This document shows, one piece after another, positions 15,311-19,797 of a DNA stretch of 19,797 nucleotides. The notes beneath the pieces are model-generated. The model searched no databases. It was given only the letters and a program-made list of their open reading frames with translations, and had not been told where the DNA came from. How positions within the stretch are numbered: the first letter of the stretch is position 1; each line of letters begins with the position of its first letter. The stretch comes from Candidatus Poseidoniia archaeon (GTDB lineage Archaea > Thermoplasmatota > Poseidoniia > MGIII > CG-Epi1), in assembly GCA_029941645.1 (NCBI GenBank), contig JAPYSZ010000001.1:1-19797 (forward strand), read 5' to 3'. The position numbers and the translations under genes were made by a program.

Positions 15311-16741
15311 TCAAAAATTAAAGTCTAATACCTGTGTGTCAAAAGTTTGAAGATTGACTGCTATAGCTCTACAAGGGTCTGGTTGGAAACCCATCATTTT
15401 CTGATACGCAGTCTGTGCTTGCCAAGTACCAGGATTCAGCATTAAAACACCACTATATCTCTCAACACCACAGGAATGAACATGACCGGTGACAAAAATA
15501 TCGGGGACATCTCGTATCAACAAATGATCTTGTTTTTCAGGTGCTAAAGGTGTTTTTGCCCCATAAATAGGGGCCAAATGCCGCCTATTAAGTAATTCTT
15601 TCATCATAGCCATTGGATTATCATAGGATAAATCACGGAGACTAACCAAATCATCTAAAGATTTACCATGATAACAAAGAACTTTGACTCCTGCAAGATT
15701 AAGTAAAACAGGATTAGCTGTAAATGTTAAATTGTCTCCAAAATCTTTGATGACTCTATCAGGTAAGGGGAGTTGAGGTTCCATAAGTCTAACCGCATCA
15801 TGATTACCAGGCATGATTACTGTCTGTATTGCTGTAGGAATCCTAGAAACTGATTTGGATAAAACGGCATATTGCTCCCAAACATCGGTTATGGATAAAT
15901 CTGCCTCTTGGCCAGGGTATGAGTCGATACCATCTACGGCATCACCTGCAATCACAAGATATCCAGGATCAGGAATCCATTCCTTGTGATAGTCAACCTC
16001 ACCATTTAGCCAAGAAATAAATTTATTCCATTCATTCTCCTTGAAAGTTCCACTCCCTAAATGAATATCTGATATGAAAAGTGCAATGTACGGCTCATCC
16101 GACCTAGCTGCTTCTCGATAACGGCCAAGATGTGGTCTAACTATTGGTGAATTTACAAAAAGCATATCACCTTGTCTATTGAGTTTTCCTGAAACCCCAA
16201 TGACCTCATCATGCAATAAGTTTAGTGATTGACCATCCTTTTCATTTAGCAACAAATTTAGACGACTATTAGTGTCCTCAATAACAACTTTAGTTTTACC
16301 ATTTGAGAATGTATTTATTTCAGCCACCATTCCTATAACTTGATTTTCTTCATCTGGATGCAATCGAGATAAAGTTCCAGCACTTCTCATTGAAGGATTA
16401 CGGCGTACTAACTGAGAGAGTGTGGTAAATCTATCATTAAATAATGAAACAAAGCTTTCCAATTTTCCATCAGACATACTTTTGTCAATCTGTCTTTCGA
16501 TTACGATAGGAGGTATGTCTGCAACTTTAGGCCTACTGATTGGTTTAGGAGGTTCTGGATTCTCATCAACTAATAAATCTGATACACTCAAAAATAATTT
16601 TGGACCATTCAGTGATTCAATCGATTTTTTCAGTAAAACTAAACCTTCGGGATGGTTAACAACATGAGTTATTAATTCGGGTGAAGGCATTAACTTACGC
16701 TCTGAAAGCCAAGCAATTATTTCTTTTTCTTTGACGGACAA
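15311..16741 (-). CDS. polB: DNA polymerase II (PolD) small subunit, DP1
   Basis: About 476 aa from TTG at 16741; a longer TTG start at 16786 would add 15 hydrophobic residues not typical of the family. PolD is an archaeal replicative polymerase; DP1 supplies the 3'-5' proofreading exonuclease. An N-terminal helical region, a proline-rich linker and an OB fold (about 134-200) precede the calcineurin-like phosphoesterase domain. Its metal motifs are all present: SDIHLG (D225, H227), AGDAVDG (D267), GNHD (N313, H314), YHGKS (H358) and GHVH (H420, H422). Proofreading is therefore probably active. DP1 is divergent from cdc6; the large subunit DP2 is not in the window. The symbol polB follows common archaeal use and should not be confused with family B polymerase. 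Confidence 0.93.
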   Translation of the reverse strand: MSVKEKEIIAWLSERKLMPSPELITHVVNHPEGLVLLKKSIESLNGPKLFLSVSDLLVDENPEPPKPISRPKVADIPPIVIERQIDKSMSDGKLESFVSLFNDRFTTLSQLVRRNPSMRSAGTLSRLHPDEENQVIGMVAEINTFSNGKTKVVIEDTNSRLNLLLNEKDGQSLNLLHDEVIGVSGKLNRQGDMLFVNSPIVRPHLGRYREAARSDEPYIALFISDIHLGSGTFKENEWNKFISWLNGEVDYHKEWIPDPGYLVIAGDAVDGIDSYPGQEADLSITDVWEQYAVLSKSVSRIPTAIQTVIMPGNHDAVRLMEPQLPLPDRVIKDFGDNLTFTANPVLLNLAGVKVLCYHGKSLDDLVSLRDLSYDNPMAMMKELLNRRHLAPIYGAKTPLAPEKQDHLLIRDVPDIFVTGHVHSCGVERYSGVLMLNPGTWQAQTAYQKMMGFQPDPCRAIAVNLQTFDTQVLDFNF

Positions 16742-16929
16742 GTCATACCCAATTAGGGAGAGAAGAAAACACTTTTTGTAAAACAAATGTAAACTTAAAA
16801 AGATTATATTCTGCGAAAAATAGATTGGAAAATCTGCCTTTAAAAAACTATTTGAAAATGAAAAGACCCCGTTTGATTTATAGCTGGCAGGCTATACCTA
16901 AAGTCCTGCTAGTAGCTGAGTTATTATTT
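16742..16929. other. DP1/cdc6 intergenic region; possible origin or regulatory region
   Basis: This 188-bp AT-rich stretch separates divergent replication genes. It holds inverted repeats at 16822-16835 (AGATT-GGAA-AATCT) and 16879-16896 (TATAGC-TGGCAG-GCTATA) and several A/T-rich boxes (CTTAAAAAG near 16794, TTTAAAAAA near 16839). Archaeal origins often lie next to cdc6, but no clear ORB (origin recognition box) could be matched by eye, so origin function is only a possibility. Confidence 0.3.
16879..16896. repeat. Inverted repeat upstream of cdc6
   Basis: TATAGC (16879-16884) pairs with GCTATA (16891-16896) around a six-base spacer. It overlaps TATACCTAAA, a possible TATA box about 33 bp before the ATG at 16930. 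It could be an operator for autoregulation by Cdc6 or an initiator-binding site; neither is demonstrated. Confidence 0.45.
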
Positions 16930-18210
16930 ATGGAAAAAAGACAAAATTCAAGAAGTCGCAATGTTTTTGATAGCTTGATGAGTGAAGAACGAATCTTCAA
17001 GAACAGAGAGGCCCTCTCTTCTACATTTGTACCTTCTGAATTTCCACATCGAAATGATGAAATTAATGATTTTGCAAATATCCTAAAGCCTGCATTATAT
17101 GGTGCACGGCCCTCCAATATCTTAATATATGGCCAGACAGGAACTGGAAAGACTGCAGTTACAAAATACATATCTGATCAGATTATGCAAAAGGCGGCCA
17201 AAGAAAATAAAAAAATTCATACGGCATATATTAATTGTAAGCAAACTAATACGCCATATGGTGTTCTGACAAATATTGGTAAAACTTATTCTAGTGAATG
17301 GGAGGATGTTATACCGCATGCAGGTTGGAGAATTGATAAAGTTTATGCAGCTTTGAAGCAAAAAGCTGATGATAATGGAGGTATTGCTATCGTAGTATTG
17401 GATGAAATTGATGCACTAGTAAGTAAAAATGGGGACGATATCCTTTACCACTTAACTGGATTAAATTCAGATTTGAATAATTCAAAAATATCCTTAATCG
17501 GAATATCAAATGATACAAAATTCACTTCATGGCTTGATCCAAGAGTAAAATCTAGATTAGGAGAAGAATCGCTGACTTTTGCCCCATATAACGCCATTCA
17601 GATTGAGGAAATACTTGCACAGAGAGCAACACTTGCGTTTAAGGACAATATTGTGGAACCCTTAGTATTATCTTATTGTGCTAGTAAAGCTGCCCAAGAA
17701 CATGGAGATGCTAGAAAGGCACTTGACTTGCTAAGAATCTCAGCTGAATTGGCTGAAAGAGATAATCGTGAAATCGTTACTGCAAAATATGTGATTAAAG
17801 CTCAGAGTGTAATGGAAAAAGATCAAGTTCGAAGCATAATCACAACTTTACCGATTCACCATAAGGCTACGCTAGCCAGTACTATTGTTAATCAAGGCAA
17901 ACGTGAAAATGGCCAACAGACAACAGGAGAAGTTTACAGTACATACAAACAAATTTGTAAACTTTTTAATTTAGAAGATTTAAGTCAAAGGCGAATAAGT
18001 AATGTAATCTCTGAATTAGATATGCAAGGCCTGATTCATGCTAAAATTGTTAGTTTAGGTAGGCAGGGGAGAACTAAATTCATTAGTGTCGCTATTAATG
18101 AAAATCAAATCCAAGAACTTTTTGCAGAAGATATTGAACTGTCCGATATTATTGAAGAATTGACACGGAGTGGAACATATATCCGAAGCACGCAAATGAG
18201 ACTAATCTGA
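16930..18210 (+). CDS. cdc6: Orc1/Cdc6 replication initiator
   Basis: 426 aa from ATG at 16930, which gives the family's usual short basic N-terminus; a TTG at 16825 would add 35 residues, including a hydrophobic stretch, and seems unlikely. Cdc6 binds origins and loads MCM. AAA+ motifs: Walker A GQTGTGKT (68-75), Walker B VVLDEID (155-161), sensor 1 IGISND (190-195) and sensor 2 region GDARKALDLL (259-268). The C-terminal winged-helix domain (from about 330) contains the DNA-binding helices (SQRRISNVISELDMQGL). It is divergent from DP1 and its 3' end overlaps the convergent small gene by 9 bp. Only one copy is seen here; archaea often have several. Confidence 0.94.
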   Translation: MEKRQNSRSRNVFDSLMSEERIFKNREALSSTFVPSEFPHRNDEINDFANILKPALYGARPSNILIYGQTGTGKTAVTKYISDQIMQKAAKENKKIHTAYINCKQTNTPYGVLTNIGKTYSSEWEDVIPHAGWRIDKVYAALKQKADDNGGIAIVVLDEIDALVSKNGDDILYHLTGLNSDLNNSKISLIGISNDTKFTSWLDPRVKSRLGEESLTFAPYNAIQIEEILAQRATLAFKDNIVEPLVLSYCASKAAQEHGDARKALDLLRISAELAERDNREIVTAKYVIKAQSVMEKDQVRSIITTLPIHHKATLASTIVNQGKRENGQQTTGEVYSTYKQICKLFNLEDLSQRRISNVISELDMQGLIHAKIVSLGRQGRTKFISVAINENQIQELFAEDIELSDIIEELTRSGTYIRSTQMRLI

Positions 18211-18639
18211 ATTCTCAGAATCACGTTCTTGAATACCTTCTTTCCAACCTTGTTCCCAGCCTGCCGCGATAGCTGCTTGCACACCTGCCTTTTTTGCAGC
18301 TTTTCTAGCTAAAGCTAAAACATCTTCACGTTCTTTCTTAGATTTTTGACTGTTAATTCGATGTGATACTTCCTTAGCTTTCTCTGTCAATTCTCTAGCA
18401 CGATTCCAAAGACCATCTGTTGCATCCTTCAAAATTTGATTAGCAGTCTCACCTGAAGGAGCTTTCAAAGCCGTGGCAAAACCTTCAGCTTTAGCTTCTT
18501 GAAAGGCTTCAGATTTCATAGCTGTTCCTTTTCCCTTCTCTTTGCCATATTTAGCCCAAGACAAGCCTCGAGTAACACCTGGAACATACTTTTTCACTAA
18601 GGCTGGGATTTCAGGAGCCGTGTCATCTTCTTCAGACAT
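18202..18639 (-). CDS. Small Ala/Lys/Glu-rich helical protein, unknown function
   Basis: 145 aa, no cysteine, no transmembrane segment, rich in Ala, Lys and Glu with few beta-forming residues, so it is probably helical. Basic repeats such as KKAGVQAAIAAGWEQGWKEG in the C-terminal half suggest nucleic-acid or protein binding. The N-terminus is acidic (MSEEDDTAPEIP). It is convergent with cdc6, overlapping by 9 bp, and lies downstream of trkH with 37 bp between. The gap holds an inverted repeat (18660-18676). I recognise no family. It is probably real because codon use and length match the neighbours. Confidence 0.6.
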   Translation of the reverse strand: MSEEDDTAPEIPALVKKYVPGVTRGLSWAKYGKEKGKGTAMKSEAFQEAKAEGFATALKAPSGETANQILKDATDGLWNRARELTEKAKEVSHRINSQKSKKEREDVLALARKAAKKAGVQAAIAAGWEQGWKEGIQERDSENSD

Positions 18640-18659
18640 AAACTATCTACAAAACAGAT

Positions 18660-18676
18660 GCATAAGCAAGTTATGC
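18660..18676. repeat. Inverted repeat between trkH and the small gene
   Basis: GCATAA (18660-18665) pairs with TTATGC (18671-18676) around a five-base spacer. It lies between the trkH stop (18677-18679) and the downstream ATG (18639), and could be a trkH terminator stem or an operator for the small gene. Confidence 0.4.
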
Positions 18677-19797
18677 TTAGTCTCGATACGTATCTGGATA
18701 AAATAGAAGTAAAACTGTAATAATTTCTAAACGACCTAACATCATCAAGGCTGAAAGAAAAATTAAAGTGGAATCTGAAAAGTTATTGTATGTTTCAGTA
18801 GGGCCAATAACTCCGATTCCGGGGCCAATATTGGATAGACAAGAAAGAGAAGTTGATATACCGTCTATCAATCCTAAATCAGGTTCGAGGTACAGGGTTA
18901 TCAATGAACCCAGCAAAAAAAGAATAATAAATATAAAAAAGAAAACTCCAACATTACGGAATAAACCTTCGTCTAAGACTTTATTCCCTATTCTAAGCTT
19001 AATGACTGCGCGAGGATGTATAACTAGAAGCAATTCCCTTTTCAATGCTTTAAAAAGCAGCATAATTCTAACCATTTTTATTCCACCAGTAGTAGAGCCT
19101 GCACACCCTCCTGTAAACATAGATAATAACAAAACAAAAATAGACATCTTGGGCCAGTCCATGTAATTTGTCGTTGTGAAGCCAGTACCGGTCAGTAGAG
19201 AAACTGTCTGAAATGCAGAGTGACTAAAATTGGTATCCCAATTTGAAGATTCTTTAGATTCTAAAATAAGATTTACAAATATAAGTGTAAACGAAATGAA
19301 AACAAGTGAAAAATAAAAGCGCAATTCATCATTTTCTCTCAGAACTTGAAAAGAAGTTCGTACCCTCTTTGAAAATGATTTAGAGAAATCAATCCAGTGA
19401 TTAAATACATAGTAAAGAATAACAAAATTTATTCCTGAAATCAGCATGAAAAATGTTACTATACCTACTGCTAAAGGACTATCATAAGAACCAATAGAAT
19501 CCCTCTGGGGAGAAAAACCACCTGTTGAAACTGTTGAAAAGGAATTGCAAATTGAGTCATAGAGAGGCACATCACCTAACAACGTTAACAACGTAATCTC
19601 TACGGCCGTCATCAAAAAATACAAACTCCATAGGAGGCGTGCTGTTTGTGCCATCTGGGGTTTGAGTCTAGTTATTCCAGTTCCGGGCATTTCAGCTTGA
19701 AGAACTTGAATTCCACCTCCAAAAAGACGAGAAAAAATAATCGTGGCTAGTACAATAATACCCATACCTCCCAACCATTGTGTCTGCGATCTCCATA
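18677..19797 (-). CDS. trkH: Potassium transporter TrkH, 5' end missing (cut by the right edge)
   Basis: About 372 residues remain, open through the edge: the first visible residues, WRSQTQWLGGMGI, match the conserved early TrkH segment, so the gene is cut by the window. TrkH is the membrane pore of the Trk/Ktr K+ uptake system, with four selectivity-filter loops. Three or four are visible here: STVSTGGFS, TGTGFTTT, GSTTGGIKM and SNIGPGIG. Glycines expected in the filters are present. Many membrane helices separate them. The regulatory partner TrkA is not in the window. The stop lies 37 bp before the next gene on the strand. Confidence 0.92.
   Translation of the reverse strand, partial: WRSQTQWLGGMGIIVLATIIFSRLFGGGIQVLQAEMPGTGITRLKPQMAQTARLLWSLYFLMTAVEITLLTLLGDVPLYDSICNSFSTVSTGGFSPQRDSIGSYDSPLAVGIVTFFMLISGINFVILYYVFNHWIDFSKSFSKRVRTSFQVLRENDELRFYFSLVFISFTLIFVNLILESKESSNWDTNFSHSAFQTVSLLTGTGFTTTNYMDWPKMSIFVLLLSMFTGGCAGSTTGGIKMVRIMLLFKALKRELLLVIHPRAVIKLRIGNKVLDEGLFRNVGVFFFIFIILFLLGSLITLYLEPDLGLIDGISTSLSCLSNIGPGIGVIGPTETYNNFSDSTLIFLSALMMLGRLEIITVLLLFYPDTYRD

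Noticed and set aside
16825..16929. Upstream extension of Cdc6 from TTG
   Set aside because: It would cover the inverted repeats and add a hydrophobic stretch not typical of the family.
1..19797. CRISPR array, insertion sequence or prophage
   Set aside because: No regularly spaced repeats, transposase or phage structural genes were seen on either strand.

Overview
This AT-rich 19.8 kb window looks archaeal, probably a planktonic euryarchaeon/Thermoplasmatota of the Marine Group II/III type. That lineage is inferred from gene content, not proven. The archaeal signs are a PolD small subunit (DP1), an Orc1/Cdc6 initiator, an archaeal-type GluRS, two compact tRNA genes, and leaderless genes whose TATA-like boxes lie about 24-28 bp before the start codon. 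No CRISPR array, rRNA, insertion sequence or phage gene was found.

Layout. (1) Positions 1-242 hold no confident gene: a possible C-terminal gene end (2-88), three consecutive inverted repeats (4-70) and a weak small ORF (114-287). (2) Positions 243-6457 are a tight minus-strand run of six genes, in transcription order GluRS, a CDF metal transporter, a GT4 glycosyltransferase, two PAPS-type sulfotransferases and a DHH phosphoesterase, with gaps of 25 bp or less or short overlaps. (3) Positions 6530-9711 hold a predicted lipoprotein (+), UppP (-), a zinc-ribbon/CarbopepD-like membrane protein (+) and a DUF2085-like membrane protein (+). (4) Positions 9708-12354 hold a 56-aa membrane zinc-ribbon protein and a MOP-family flippase (both -, joined by a one-base TAATG overlap), divergent from a PfkB kinase (+) that runs into a tRNA gene. 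(5) Two tandem minus-strand tRNA genes (Asn-GTT, then a CAT tRNA) precede a second GT4 glycosyltransferase (+). (6) A VOC protein and an ATP-grasp enzyme form a two-gene minus-strand unit. (7) DP1 (-) and Cdc6 (+) diverge from a region with several inverted repeats, followed by a small helical protein of unknown function (-) and a TrkH potassium channel subunit (-) cut by the right edge.

How the genes may work together. Two glycosyltransferases, two sulfotransferases, a polysaccharide-type flippase and UppP suggest synthesis, export and sulfation of a lipid-linked surface glycan with carrier recycling, but the genes lie in separate transcription units and no glycan substrate can be read from sequence. 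DP1 next to Cdc6 is a replication neighbourhood and may mark an origin. Two divergent pairs (7927/7975 and 11398/11449) have one near-palindromic TATA-like box midway between their start codons, so a single element may serve both directions.
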